Of a stretch of DNA of 64,000 bases, positions 8,577 through 17,810 are shown in pieces (the stretch's first letter is position 1; the number at the start of each line of letters is the position of its first letter). Origin of the DNA: Chryseobacterium sp. KACC 21268 (lineage in GTDB: Bacteria > Bacteroidota > Bacteroidia > Flavobacteriales > Weeksellaceae). Below the pieces are notes generated by a model. That model was not told the origin of the DNA. It was given only the letters and a program-made list of their open reading frames with translations, and ran no database searches. The stretch spans positions 1,364,001-1,428,000 of the forward strand of contig CP117875.1 of assembly GCA_028736075.1 (NCBI GenBank), in the 5' to 3' direction. The position numbers were made by a program, and so were the translations under genes.

Positions 8577-9254
8577 ATGTTTAAAACTAAAGATTCTATC
8601 ACGAATTTTGTGTATTCGTTTGGTGCTGCTATCGTAATCTTGGGAGCTTTATTTAAAATGACTCACTGGAGTATTGGTCCTATCTCAGGAAACGTTGCTC
8701 TTGCTGCTGGTTTGATTACAGAAGCATTAATCTTCTTATTCTTCGCTTTCGATCCACCAAAATCTGAAGAAAACTATGCTTGGGAAAATGTTTATCCAGA
8801 ATTATTAGATGAAACTGCAGAAAGACAGCCTAAGAAAGTTGTTGCTAAAGTTGAAAACAAAGAATTGGAAGTGTCTCTTTCTAGCAAACTAGATCAAATG
8901 CTTGCTGATGCAAAATTAGACGTAAGCTTATTCGAAAGACTAAGAGGAGGAATTGATAAATTCTCATCTTCAGTAGATCAGATCAACCAAACAGTAGACG
9001 TTTCTGCTTCTACTCACAAATATAATGAGCAACTTAACTTGGCTGCTTCTCATTTGGAAAGTATGAATGCTTTGTATGCACTTCAATTAGAGCAAGGACA
9101 AAAGCAATCAGAATTCAGTAAAAAATATGTTGAAGATATCCAAAAATCTGCAGCACACTCAGAAAAATTCAACGAAGAACTACAAGGCCTTACTGGTAAT
9201 CTAAATAATCTTAATAGAGTTTATGGTGGTATGCTTAGCGCAATGAAGTCTTAA
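8577..9254 (+). CDS. gldL: T9SS/gliding motor protein GldL
   Basis: A 225-residue inner-membrane protein with two N-terminal helices (about 11-31 and 39-59). The charged intramembrane residues known to be critical in Flavobacterium johnsoniae GldL are present at the same numbers, Lys27 (ALFKM) and Glu49 (LITEAL). The rest is a cytoplasmic helical/coiled-coil tail (VDQINQTVDVSASTHKYNEQ). GldL5-GldM2 is the proton-driven motor that energises the type IX system and gliding. The gene follows gldK by 36 nt. Confidence 0.95.
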   Translation: MFKTKDSITNFVYSFGAAIVILGALFKMTHWSIGPISGNVALAAGLITEALIFLFFAFDPPKSEENYAWENVYPELLDETAERQPKKVVAKVENKELEVSLSSKLDQMLADAKLDVSLFERLRGGIDKFSSSVDQINQTVDVSASTHKYNEQLNLAASHLESMNALYALQLEQGQKQSEFSKKYVEDIQKSAAHSEKFNEELQGLTGNLNNLNRVYGGMLSAMKS

Positions 9255-9300
9255 TCACTATCATTTTAATTTTGTTTAACAATTAATTTAATTTATTAAA

Positions 9301-10869
9301 ATGGCAGGAGGCAAACAGACACCACGTCAGAAGATGATCAACCTGATGTACCTGGTTTTCATCGCGATGCTAGCGATGACAATTGATCAGCAAATCATTA
9401 GGTCATATAAAGATACAAATCAGTCATTGACTGATACAAGGCTTACAGTTGAAGACAGAAACGATAAAATCTTCAAAAAAACATTAGAGGCTAAGGCCGT
9501 TTCTTCACCTGAAAATTATGGTCCTTTATTAGAACAATATAAAGGTTTAGAAGCTAAGACCAACGATCTTGTAGGTTTTATCGAAGGAGTAAAGAACAAA
9601 ATGATTACTGAAGGAGAGTATGATGCTACTCAGCCTATCGAGGAAAGTCTTACTGCTCTTAACAATACAGAACCTTCTACAAAGAATTTCTTTAAAGACG
9701 GTGATGAGGAAACACCTTCTAAAACATCAGAAGATCTTAAAAATAAAATTAATGATTTAAGAACTTTTATTATTTCAACTTTTGGAAGTAATCCTCAACT
9801 TAAGGCAGTAGCTGACAGAGCTACAAGAACTCTTGTTGCCGAGTTTCCAAAAGGAGACAAAAGAAGTAATCAAGGATGGGTACAGTACAAATTTTATAAT
9901 CAGCCTTTAGTTGCTGCACTTTCTAACTTGGAAGTGATACAATCAGAAGCTAGAAACTTACAGTCAGATGCATTGACATCTATGTTGCAAGAAAAAGTGG
10001 ATGCTGATATCAAATTTGATTCTTATGAAGCTTTGGTTTCTGGTCCGAGTTCAGTAATGAAAGGTGAGCCAGCTGAGATTAAAGTCGCAATTGGAACTTT
10101 TGCAAGTTCTGTTCCTGGATTAAGCATCTCTGGTGCTAAATTGGTTAATGGTCAAGGTATCATTACACCAGCAACAGGAGCTGTAGGAACTCAGGAATTA
10201 AAAGGTCAAATTTCATTTACTGATAAAAACGGTAAAGTTCATACACTTCCATATGCTCATACGCTTAATGTTGTATCAGGTGCAGAAGCATTGAAAGAAC
10301 AGAGTGGTGCTATATTAGCGGCGGATAAAATGAATGTTCTTTATAGAGGTTTATCTAACCCAATTTCTGGATCTATCTTGGGTGCAAATCTAGACGCGAC
10401 TACATTGTCTGCTCCAGGTGCATCTGTAAGTGGAGGAAAAGGAAAATGGAATGTAACACCTGGCGGTGGAAACGAGGTGACACTTACAATTGCTGGAAAA
10501 TCCCCAAGTGGAAAAACCATATCTCAACCTTTCAAATTCAGAGTTAAAAACATCCCTCCACCAAGAGGAGAGATCAGAGGTAAGAGTTATGATGTAATGC
10601 CTGCCAATATGATATCTAAACAAACTTTGACTGCAACACTTAAGGATTTTGATTTCCCAGTTTCTTTCAACGTTGTTAGTTTCAAAGTGAAGGTTCCAGG
10701 AAAAGCAGTAATGTCTGTGAATGGTAGCTCTCTGGCGCCAGTGGAATCTTTGACAAAAGGTTTACGAGCAGGAGACAATATCGCAATATTTGATGTTCAG
10801 GCAACTGCACAAGGTTTAAGTGGCGTAGTACTTCCAAATATTGGAGGTGTTGTGATCAGTGTACTTTAA
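9301..10869 (+). CDS. gldM: T9SS/gliding motor protein GldM
   Basis: The 522-residue partner of GldL has one N-terminal transmembrane helix (MINLMYLVFIAMLAMTI, about 12-28) preceded by Arg9 (TPRQK), the residue reported to pair with GldL Glu49. A long periplasmic part follows: helical D1 (about 40-225), then immunoglobulin-like D2-D4 domains that reach the GldK/GldN ring. The C-terminal stretch with PPPRGEIRGKSYDVMPANM (about 420) is typical of D4. Length is typical. The ATG has the Gly-rich MAGGKQTPRQKM start seen in the family. Confidence 0.95.
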   Translation: MAGGKQTPRQKMINLMYLVFIAMLAMTIDQQIIRSYKDTNQSLTDTRLTVEDRNDKIFKKTLEAKAVSSPENYGPLLEQYKGLEAKTNDLVGFIEGVKNKMITEGEYDATQPIEESLTALNNTEPSTKNFFKDGDEETPSKTSEDLKNKINDLRTFIISTFGSNPQLKAVADRATRTLVAEFPKGDKRSNQGWVQYKFYNQPLVAALSNLEVIQSEARNLQSDALTSMLQEKVDADIKFDSYEALVSGPSSVMKGEPAEIKVAIGTFASSVPGLSISGAKLVNGQGIITPATGAVGTQELKGQISFTDKNGKVHTLPYAHTLNVVSGAEALKEQSGAILAADKMNVLYRGLSNPISGSILGANLDATTLSAPGASVSGGKGKWNVTPGGGNEVTLTIAGKSPSGKTISQPFKFRVKNIPPPRGEIRGKSYDVMPANMISKQTLTATLKDFDFPVSFNVVSFKVKVPGKAVMSVNGSSLAPVESLTKGLRAGDNIAIFDVQATAQGLSGVVLPNIGGVVISVL

Positions 10870-10922
10870 TTTATTTTAAAAAGTTATTTTTAGCTTATTG
10901 ATTTTATATTTCAATAATTATT

Positions 10923-12140
10923 ATGAAAAAGATTATATATAGTTTAATTTGTCTTTCCTCAACGATGGCTTTTGGACAAAGTAGCATTCTTAATGCTGGT
11001 TCTCCTCAAACATTCCGAGAAGACCGTGAGGTTAAGAAAGATAGTATTACACCTCTTAAGTATGGATTTATCGAAGATAAAGACATCTTGAGAAGTATGG
11101 TTGTATGGGAAATAATTGATATGAATGATAAGATCAATCAGCCTTTTTATCATAACAGTGATGGTCTTGTAACTCAAAACAAATCCCTATATCAGATTTT
11201 ATTGGATGCTGTTAATTCAGGTAAAATAAAAGAAGTGTATTCTGGTGATGATTTTACAACAAGATTGACTCCTGAGGGAATTGCAGCTGCAACGTCTGTT
11301 CCAATGGTCGATAATTATTTTATCGAAACTTTGAATGCAAACAAGATTTCAGATTCAGAAGCTCAAGGTTTGTTAAAGTATTTCACTTCATTGAAGGGAA
11401 CTGATAACAAACAAGTCAATGGAATGTTTATGAAATATTCTACAAGGCTAGCAGACGTTTTAGAATTTAATGGTTCTGCTCAACCTGCTGCTACAGAAGA
11501 AACTGTAACAACTGGTAAAGGAAAAAAGAAGAAAACCGTTAAGAAAACTTCTAAGGCACCATCTATCGAGCCGGGAACTATGCTAGTGAACTTGGATGGA
11601 TCTTGGTATAAGATCAAGAAGTCTGATATCGAAGCTAACGTTGGATTCTCTGAAACTAAAACTGAGAAAGTAAAAGCATTGAAGTTGATGGGTATGTGGT
11701 ATATCGATAAGAGAGATACACAACTTAGATACAGATTGCTTGGTATTGCCGCGATGGGAGAAGATCCTAATGCTGCCATATTGAAGGCCGAAAGAGCACA
11801 ACAGATGCAAGAGTCTGGAGCGCCTATGGATCCATCAATCCTTAACGAAGCGGGTGATTTGATCGACCTTTTCTGGATCTATTATCCGGATGCAAGACAG
11901 GTACTATCCAGCAACTACATATTCAACGCGAAGAACTCAACTTCTGATATTACTTTTGATGATGTTCTTAATGCAAGAAGATTCTCAGCTGTTATCTACA
12001 AATCAGATAATGGTCTTGGAAGAGGTGGAAGCGGAATCATCGATGAGTACATCCCTGCAGATGCTGACGGACAATTGGACGAAAGCGACAGGATCAAAGC
12101 ACAGATCCTACAAATGGAAAATGATATGTGGAATTACTAA
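10923..12140 (+). CDS. gldN: T9SS ring protein GldN, with a long insertion
   Basis: A secreted periplasmic protein (signal peptide ending near AFGQ, about 19) that forms the T9SS ring with GldK. Family blocks are clear at both ends: MVVWEIIDMNDKINQPFY (about 60), LYQILLDAVNSGKIKEVY (about 84), MGMWYIDKRDTQLRYRLLGI (about 258), DLFWIYYPDARQVL (about 315), ITFDDVLNARRFSAVIYK (about 341) and a C-terminal ENDMWNY. At 405 residues it is longer than the 300-340 I expect. The extra part lies roughly at residues 112-220 and contains a Lys-rich GKGKKKKTVKKTSK stretch. It is last in gldKLMN and followed by a terminator. Confidence 0.93.
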   Translation: MKKIIYSLICLSSTMAFGQSSILNAGSPQTFREDREVKKDSITPLKYGFIEDKDILRSMVVWEIIDMNDKINQPFYHNSDGLVTQNKSLYQILLDAVNSGKIKEVYSGDDFTTRLTPEGIAAATSVPMVDNYFIETLNANKISDSEAQGLLKYFTSLKGTDNKQVNGMFMKYSTRLADVLEFNGSAQPAATEETVTTGKGKKKKTVKKTSKAPSIEPGTMLVNLDGSWYKIKKSDIEANVGFSETKTEKVKALKLMGMWYIDKRDTQLRYRLLGIAAMGEDPNAAILKAERAQQMQESGAPMDPSILNEAGDLIDLFWIYYPDARQVLSSNYIFNAKNSTSDITFDDVLNARRFSAVIYKSDNGLGRGGSGIIDEYIPADADGQLDESDRIKAQILQMENDMWNY

Positions 12141-12164
12141 TATTTCTCATATTCCAAATAGAAA

Positions 12165-12197
12165 AACCTGAGTATCTTTACTCAGGTTTTTTATTTT
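12165..12197 (+). terminator. Intrinsic terminator after gldN
   Basis: The stem AACCTGAGTA/TACTCAGGTT (10 bp, perfect) has a TCTT tetraloop and is followed by a T-rich run. It ends the gldKLMN operon two bases before the start codon of the FAD oxidoreductase, so any transcript of that gene beginning upstream must read through it. Confidence 0.9.
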
Positions 12198-12198
12198 T

Positions 12199-13230
12199 AT
12201 GAAGCAGATAGATTATATTATTGTCGGAGGTGGTTTTGCAGGTTTTTTTCTTGCACATCAACTGCAGAAGGAGAACAGGTCTTTTGTTATTTTTAATGGA
12301 AGACAAATTTCCGGGTCACACATCTCCGCAGGTGTTTGTAATCCTGTCATCCTAAAGAGATTCAGTACTTTCTGGAAGTCCAAAGAACAAATGGATTATC
12401 TGGAAACGATATTCTCGGAAATAGAATCCTACACCGGTAAAAATTACATCATTAATGAACCCGTTGCCCGGATTTTTCACGATGAAGCTGAGAAGAAACA
12501 ATGGCTCAAAAATTCAAAGAAAGAAGATCTGGAATCTTTCTTGGATAATGATTTTGTCACTTTAAAATCTGTAGAAAATCCACTGGAATCAGGAGTTGTA
12601 AAAAATTCCTGCAGAATAGATGTTGAGAATTTCTTTAAAGATATGTTTCAGTATTTCGATATAAAAGGCGTCCTTATCAATGCGTCTTTTGATTACGATC
12701 TCATTGATTTTGATAATTCAACTTACAAAGATTTTCAATTCAAACATATTGTTTTCTGTGAAGGCATTCATACCAAAGACAATCCGTATTTTAACACGAT
12801 TCCAATTCTTCCAAACAAAGGCCATTGCTTGGAAGTCAAGATTGGTGGACCAATTGATCCGTACATCATCAAGAAAAAACATTTCTTATTCTCACTTTCG
12901 GAGAATCGATTTTATTATGGTGGAACCTACAACCGCTTTGATCAGACACCAGATATCAATTCCGAATTTGTACAAGAATTAGAAACAGGACTTCAAGCTT
13001 TTTACAAAGGCAATTATTCCATCAACAAAGTCAGGACAGCGTTCCGAGCAACAGTTGATGACCGACGTCCAATCCTTGGAACGCATCCGGAATTTAAAAA
13101 TCTTCACATCTTCAACGGTCTCGGCGCAAGAGGTGTTCTGAACGGAACCTATTTTTCCAAAGTGATGTGCGATTATTTGGAGAAAGATCTAGACCTTGAT
13201 CCGGAGATCGATGTAAAAAGATTTTATTAA
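12199..13230 (+). CDS. FAD-dependent oxidoreductase (DAO family)
   Basis: A 343-residue protein. The N-terminal dinucleotide-binding motif IIVGGGFAGFFLAHQL (about 7-22) and the C-terminal FAD block NGLGARGVLNGTYFS (about 312) place it in the D-amino-acid-oxidase-type FAD fold. Middle motifs GVCNPVILKRFSTFW and RATVDDRRPILGTHPE fit the same family. The substrate is unknown. As I recall, the gene follows gldN in many flavobacteria. No T9SS role is shown. Confidence 0.85.
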   Translation: MKQIDYIIVGGGFAGFFLAHQLQKENRSFVIFNGRQISGSHISAGVCNPVILKRFSTFWKSKEQMDYLETIFSEIESYTGKNYIINEPVARIFHDEAEKKQWLKNSKKEDLESFLDNDFVTLKSVENPLESGVVKNSCRIDVENFFKDMFQYFDIKGVLINASFDYDLIDFDNSTYKDFQFKHIVFCEGIHTKDNPYFNTIPILPNKGHCLEVKIGGPIDPYIIKKKHFLFSLSENRFYYGGTYNRFDQTPDINSEFVQELETGLQAFYKGNYSINKVRTAFRATVDDRRPILGTHPEFKNLHIFNGLGARGVLNGTYFSKVMCDYLEKDLDLDPEIDVKRFY

Positions 13231-13272
13231 TAAGGTCTTTTTGCATTTCATATTATACTAATTTGGTAAGAT

Positions 13273-14028
13273 ATGTATGAATCATTAACTTTGCAACCAG
13301 CAACGATTAAAAAAATGAACGAAGATTTAAAGTCCATCTTTCAAAACCTAATTCAAAACAACATTCAGAACAATTCTATCGAAGAAGTTTTGGATCATCT
13401 AACCGACCTTTTCCACCAAGATATCTGCTTTTCTACCAGTTTCAGTATGGAAGATCAGGTCATCACAGATTTTGTTAAGGATTCCGACATCAAGATTTTT
13501 ACATTGGACACAGGCCGCCTTTTCGAGGACACTTACAACACTTGGAATTTAACGAGGTCAAAGTACAAAGTCAATGTCAAAGCCTACTATCCAGATCAGG
13601 AAGAATTGGAACCGTTCATTCAGGAAAAAGGTCCCGATTCTTTTTATACCTCGGTTGATAACAGAAAAAAATGTTGCGAGATCAGAAAAGTTCATCCGCT
13701 GAAGCGCGCTTTGAAAGGCAACAAAGTTTGGATCACAGGTCTGCGAGCAGAACATTCGCCAGATCGCGAAAATCTCCAGCAATTTGAATGGGATGAGTCT
13801 AACCAGATCATCAAGTACCATCCGATTCTTTTCTGGACCACCGAGCAGGTCAAAGATTATATCAAACAAAAACAAATTCCCTACAACATCCTACACGACA
13901 GAGGTTTCGTAAGCATCGGTTGTGCGCCTTGTACAAGAGCAATTCAGCCAGGCGAGGATTTCCGCGCTGGTCGCTGGTGGTGGGAAGATGCCAACAAAAA
14001 AGAATGTGGCCTTCACGTTCACAAATAA
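13273..14028 (+). CDS. cysH: Phosphoadenylyl/adenylyl-sulfate reductase
   Basis: A 251-residue PP-loop-family reductase that converts activated sulfate (APS or PAPS) to sulfite. The adenylyl-binding start FSTSFSMEDQVITDF (about 52), CC at about 134-135, a CAPC motif (about 218-221) and the catalytic ECGLH near the C-terminus are visible. The CC/CxxC pair ligates a 4Fe-4S cluster and indicates the APS-reductase type. The ATG at 13273 is used because it opens the frame; an internal Met at 13315 would leave the conserved core intact and give a more usual leader length. It is first of the cysH-cysD-cysN run, 17 nt from cysD. Confidence 0.9.
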   Translation: MYESLTLQPATIKKMNEDLKSIFQNLIQNNIQNNSIEEVLDHLTDLFHQDICFSTSFSMEDQVITDFVKDSDIKIFTLDTGRLFEDTYNTWNLTRSKYKVNVKAYYPDQEELEPFIQEKGPDSFYTSVDNRKKCCEIRKVHPLKRALKGNKVWITGLRAEHSPDRENLQQFEWDESNQIIKYHPILFWTTEQVKDYIKQKQIPYNILHDRGFVSIGCAPCTRAIQPGEDFRAGRWWWEDANKKECGLHVHK

Positions 14029-14045
14029 CTATTTAACAGAACAAA

Positions 14046-14954
14046 ATGTCAAAATATCAATTGGATTATCTGGAGCAACTGGAGTCCGAAGCCATTCATA
14101 TTTTCCGCGAGGTAGCGGGTCAGTTCGAGCGCCCAGCTATGCTTTTCAGCGGAGGGAAGGACAGCATAACGCTGGTTCACCTTGCACTCAAAGCTTTTCG
14201 CCCTGGGAAATTTCCTTTCCCGCTGGTTCACATCGATACAGGCCACAATTTCCCCGAAGTTCTGGAATATCGGGATCAATTAGCCGAACAGATCGGTGAA
14301 AAACTGATCGTAAGAAAAGTGGAAGACACGATCAAAGAAAAAGGTCTGACTGAGCCAAAAGGCAAATTGCCAAGCCGAAATGCACTCCAAACCTTCACAC
14401 TTCTAGACACCGTGGAAGAATTCGAATTCGACTGCTGCATCGGCGGTGGAAGACGCGATGAGGAAAAAGCTAGAGCCAAAGAAAGGATTTTCTCCGTTCG
14501 AGACGATTTCGGACAGTGGGATCCAAAACTTCAACGCCCCGAATTGTGGAATACCTACAATGGTAAGATCCACAAAGGCGAGCAGGTGAGAGCATTCCCG
14601 ATCAGCAACTGGACAGAACTCGACGTTTGGAATTACATCTTGAAAGAGAACATCCAATTACCATCGATCTATTTTTCTCACGAGCGCGAGGTCCTCAACT
14701 TCGATAGCCAGTTCATCGCAATGAATGAGTTTGTCAATCTCGAGGAAAGTGATGTTGTGACCACAGAAAAGGTCCGCTACAGAACCGTTGGCGATATGAC
14801 CTGCACCGCCGCAGTCCTTTCCAATGCCGCGAATCTGGAAGAAGTGATTGCCGAGATCATCACCACCAAAACCAGCGAACGAGGCGAAACCAGAATCGAC
14901 GACAGAACCTCCGAAGCCGCAATGGAAGACCGAAAAAAGGCCGGCTACTTTTAA
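14046..14954 (+). CDS. cysD: Sulfate adenylyltransferase small subunit
   Basis: The 302-residue catalytic subunit of ATP sulfurylase forms APS from sulfate and ATP together with GTPase CysN. It starts with YQLDYLEQLESEAIHIFREV, the family start, then the PP-loop LFSGGKDSITLVHLAL (about 36), VHIDTGHNFPEVLEYRD (about 62), CCIGGGRRDEEKARAKER (about 130) and a C-terminal MEDRKKAGYF. Length is standard. GC content is visibly higher than in flanking genes, as also in cysH and cysN. cysN follows after 255 nt that hold a dispersed repeat. Confidence 0.96.
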   Translation: MSKYQLDYLEQLESEAIHIFREVAGQFERPAMLFSGGKDSITLVHLALKAFRPGKFPFPLVHIDTGHNFPEVLEYRDQLAEQIGEKLIVRKVEDTIKEKGLTEPKGKLPSRNALQTFTLLDTVEEFEFDCCIGGGRRDEEKARAKERIFSVRDDFGQWDPKLQRPELWNTYNGKIHKGEQVRAFPISNWTELDVWNYILKENIQLPSIYFSHEREVLNFDSQFIAMNEFVNLEESDVVTTEKVRYRTVGDMTCTAAVLSNAANLEEVIAEIITTKTSERGETRIDDRTSEAAMEDRKKAGYF

Positions 14955-15044
14955 TTATTAATGAAAAAATTATAAGTGATGAATGATTAAATAGCAAACA
15001 AATTCTCAAAATCATTTATCACTTATCAATCATCAATTATAATG

Positions 15045-15142
15045 AGGAGCCGGGAACCTGCTGTCCACTGTATCTTTTTCTCGGTGCCTCAGCTTGCCCG
15101 ACCCCAACGAGAAAAAGGATGCCGTTCCCATCAGGGCTATGG
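15045..15142 (+). repeat. Dispersed hairpin repeat, copy 1
   Basis: This GC-richer block lies inside the cysD-cysN spacer. It starts GGAGCCGGGAACCTGCTGTCC, holds a stem TATCTTTTTCTCG/CGAGAAAAAGGAT and ends CATCAGGGCTATGG. Three related blocks lie at 17811, 20460 and 33177, all in plus orientation and all non-coding. The octamer CAATTATA occurs on both sides (15034-15041 and 15155-15162), a possible target duplication. The spacer otherwise holds only AT-rich sequence. Confidence 0.75.
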
Positions 15143-15209
15143 AGCAATTCAAAACAATTATAGTTGCAAAATAGACGATCAACTATCAACCAACAACTGA
15201 CAACGAAAA

Positions 15210-16448
15210 ATGGACATATTAAGATTTATAACAGCCGGAAGTGTAGACGACGGAAAAAGCACACTGATCGGCAGATTATTATACGACAGCAAAAACATTC
15301 TTATCGACCAGCTGGAAGCCGTAGAACGTGCCAGCAAATTCAAAAATGATGGCGAACTGGATCTGGCTTTGCTTACAGATGGTTTGCGTGCGGAGCGCGA
15401 ACAAGGGATCACCATCGATGTGGCTTACAAATATTTCTCGACCCCAAAACGAAAGTTCATCATCGCAGATGCGCCAGGTCATGTGCAATACACGAGAAAT
15501 ATGATCACCGGTGCCAGCAATGCAGCTTTGATCATTATTCTAATTGATGCCAGAAATGGGATCATAGAACAGACGAGACGCCATTCCATCATCGCATCGC
15601 TCCTCAACATCCCAAATGTGGTGGTGGCGATCAACAAATTAGATCTTGTCAACTATTCCGAAGAGATCTTCAACAATATCAAAGAGGAATATTCCAAAAT
15701 CGCAGAGCAGCTGTCGCTGAACAATGTGATTTATATACCAATCAGTGCCTTGGACGGTGACAATATTGTAGACAGATCCGAGAAATTATCTTGGTACGAA
15801 GGGAAAACTTTGCTAGACCATCTGGAAACTGTGGAATTGGAAAATACAATCAACCTTGATAAAGCCAGATTTCCTGTCCAATACGTCATCCGCCCGCAGT
15901 CTGAAGACTACCACGATTACCGCGGTTATGCCGGAAAGATCACCAGCGGTATTTACAAAGTAGGAGACGAAGTGACTATTCTGCCTTCTGGAACAGAAAG
16001 TAAAATCTCCGCGATAGAAATAGATCAGAAAAACGTGGAAGAGGCTTTCGCACCTCAAAGTGTGATCCTGCATTTGGAAACAGATGTCGATATCAGCCGA
16101 GGCGATCTGATTGTCAAGTCAGATGATTTGCCAAAGCTCGAGCAGGAACTGGAAATCCTGGTATGTTGGATGGGCGAAAAACCGTTGAAGGTCGGTTCCA
16201 AATACCTGATTCAAAACAACACGACTCAAACCAAAGCCGTGATCAGAAACATCGAATATAAATTAGATGTCAACACACTGGAAAAGCACGACGTGGAGCA
16301 GGTTTCTCTTAATGAGATTGTGAAATTGAAACTCAAGACTGCAAAACCATTTGCCTATGATGCGTACAAAGATCTGGCTTCAAATGGCGGCATCATCTTC
16401 ATCGATGAGACCAGTTTTGTGACCGTTGGCGCAGGTTTGATCCAATAA
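15210..16448 (+). CDS. cysN: Sulfate adenylyltransferase large subunit (GTPase)
   Basis: The 412-residue GTPase subunit of ATP sulfurylase couples GTP hydrolysis to APS synthesis by CysD. The translation-factor GTPase motifs are complete: AGSVDDGKSTLIGRLLYDSK (G1, about 9-28), DAPGHVQYTRNM (G3, about 87) and NKLDL (G4, about 144). EF-Tu-like barrels follow from about residue 220. There is no APS kinase (CysC) extension, which fits use of APS directly by the APS-type CysH. The next gene starts 15 nt downstream. Confidence 0.96.
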   Translation: MDILRFITAGSVDDGKSTLIGRLLYDSKNILIDQLEAVERASKFKNDGELDLALLTDGLRAEREQGITIDVAYKYFSTPKRKFIIADAPGHVQYTRNMITGASNAALIIILIDARNGIIEQTRRHSIIASLLNIPNVVVAINKLDLVNYSEEIFNNIKEEYSKIAEQLSLNNVIYIPISALDGDNIVDRSEKLSWYEGKTLLDHLETVELENTINLDKARFPVQYVIRPQSEDYHDYRGYAGKITSGIYKVGDEVTILPSGTESKISAIEIDQKNVEEAFAPQSVILHLETDVDISRGDLIVKSDDLPKLEQELEILVCWMGEKPLKVGSKYLIQNNTTQTKAVIRNIEYKLDVNTLEKHDVEQVSLNEIVKLKLKTAKPFAYDAYKDLASNGGIIFIDETSFVTVGAGLIQ

Positions 16449-16463
16449 TTTAAATCTGATAAT

Positions 16464-17753
16464 TTGAAAACAAAGATCTCACTTCCAATTTTCATCAACG
16501 CATCCACCAACAAGATCCTGATTGTTGGCGGTGGGAAACTGGCGTCGGAACAGCTCAATGATATGATGCAGAATATTCCGGAGGCTGATATCAGTGTCCT
16601 GGCCAAAAGGCTTTCAGACGATATCAAAAACCTGTTGTTGGAAAATACTTTCATCAAGATCATCAATGACGATTTCAAAGATGAATATTTAGAAATCGCA
16701 GATCTGTTTATTGTGGCAACAGAAGATCCAACGCAAGATCAGCTCATCATCTCAAAATTAAGGGAACACAAGAATCTATATTTCGCACCCAACAACCCGA
16801 CAGAAAGCGATTTTACCTTTCAGACAGACGATCAGCACGAGAAAAAAACCATTTTCCCAATCAATAATGAGAAGAAATGGCGCAGAACCGCCACCGTATT
16901 CTTCCTCGCTTTTGTCATTCTTTTAATTGGAAATATCCTGTCTTTTTACATCGGTTTCAAAGATTTGGAGGTCGCTTACCAATATTTGAACGCAAACACA
17001 GACGAACGTTTTTTCTGGCTGTTTCTCGTCGGATTTTTAGCACAATTGATTGACGGAGCCCTGGGGATGGGCTATGGCGTGACTTGTACTGCAGCATTGT
17101 TGTATATCGGGATTCCTTTGCCCGCAATTAGCAGCAGTATCCATACCGCCGAAATGTTTTCCAGTGGCGCATCCGGTTTCAGCCATTATAAGTTTGGGAA
17201 TATCAACAAGAAATTATTCAAAAATATCCTGATTCCAGGCGTTTTAGGTGCAATATTGGGAGCACTAATGTTATCTTACTTGGGAGAGAAATATGCAGGA
17301 ATTATCAAACCGATTCTCGCTCTTTATACATTCATCCTAGGCATAAGGATTTTACTGAATGCCTTCAAGAAAAATAAAATCAGAAAGAAAACCAAAAGAG
17401 TAGGTTGGTTAGCCGGAGCTGGCGGATTCCTGGATTCCTTCGGCGGTGGCGGTTGGGGACCATTGGTCACATCAACCTTGATATCGAAAGGAAAAACCCC
17501 GCGCTACGTCATTGGAACCGTGAGTTTGACTGAGTTTTTCGTCACTTTTGCCAGTGCATTGACCTTCTTTTCCGTCATCGGAATCAGCCATTGGCAACTC
17601 ATTGCAGGATTGATTTTGGGTGGTGTTCTAGCTGCGCCTATTGCCGCAAGATTAGCGGGTAAATTACCTTTGAAAGCAATGTTCATCGGAGTCGGCGCCA
17701 TCGTCATCATCTGGAGCTTGAATGTTTTACTCAAAACTTTCCATATCATATAG
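16464..17753 (+). CDS. Fusion of siroheme-synthase-like NAD-binding domain and TSUP permease
   Basis: A 429-residue two-domain protein. Residues 1 to about 125 resemble the CysG/Met8 precorrin-2 dehydrogenase domain: LPIFINASTNKILIVGGGKLA, DLFIVATEDPTQD, and FAPNNPTESDFTFQ, where the siroheme enzyme has a comparable block. From about residue 147 it becomes a multi-helix TSUP (TauE/SafE-like) permease with LAQLIDGALGMGYGVTC (about 195) and GGFLDSFGGGGWGPLVTS (about 318). TSUP proteins move sulfite, sulfate or organosulfonates, which fits the cys operon. The start is a TTG at 16464; the next Met lies inside the Rossmann fold and is too late. Whether the soluble domain is catalytic is unknown. 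Confidence 0.85.
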   Translation: MKTKISLPIFINASTNKILIVGGGKLASEQLNDMMQNIPEADISVLAKRLSDDIKNLLLENTFIKIINDDFKDEYLEIADLFIVATEDPTQDQLIISKLREHKNLYFAPNNPTESDFTFQTDDQHEKKTIFPINNEKKWRRTATVFFLAFVILLIGNILSFYIGFKDLEVAYQYLNANTDERFFWLFLVGFLAQLIDGALGMGYGVTCTAALLYIGIPLPAISSSIHTAEMFSSGASGFSHYKFGNINKKLFKNILIPGVLGAILGALMLSYLGEKYAGIIKPILALYTFILGIRILLNAFKKNKIRKKTKRVGWLAGAGGFLDSFGGGGWGPLVTSTLISKGKTPRYVIGTVSLTEFFVTFASALTFFSVIGISHWQLIAGLILGGVLAAPIAARLAGKLPLKAMFIGVGAIVIIWSLNVLLKTFHII

Positions 17754-17810
17754 AAAATTTAGGGCAAATCCCTCGCCCACGCTTGTCATCCTGAGGCTCT
17801 CGAAGGGCCT

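Noticed and set aside
13922-14299. Plus-strand frame of 125 codons across the cysH-cysD junction
   Set aside because: It overlaps both genes out of frame; cysH and cysD are both supported by motifs.
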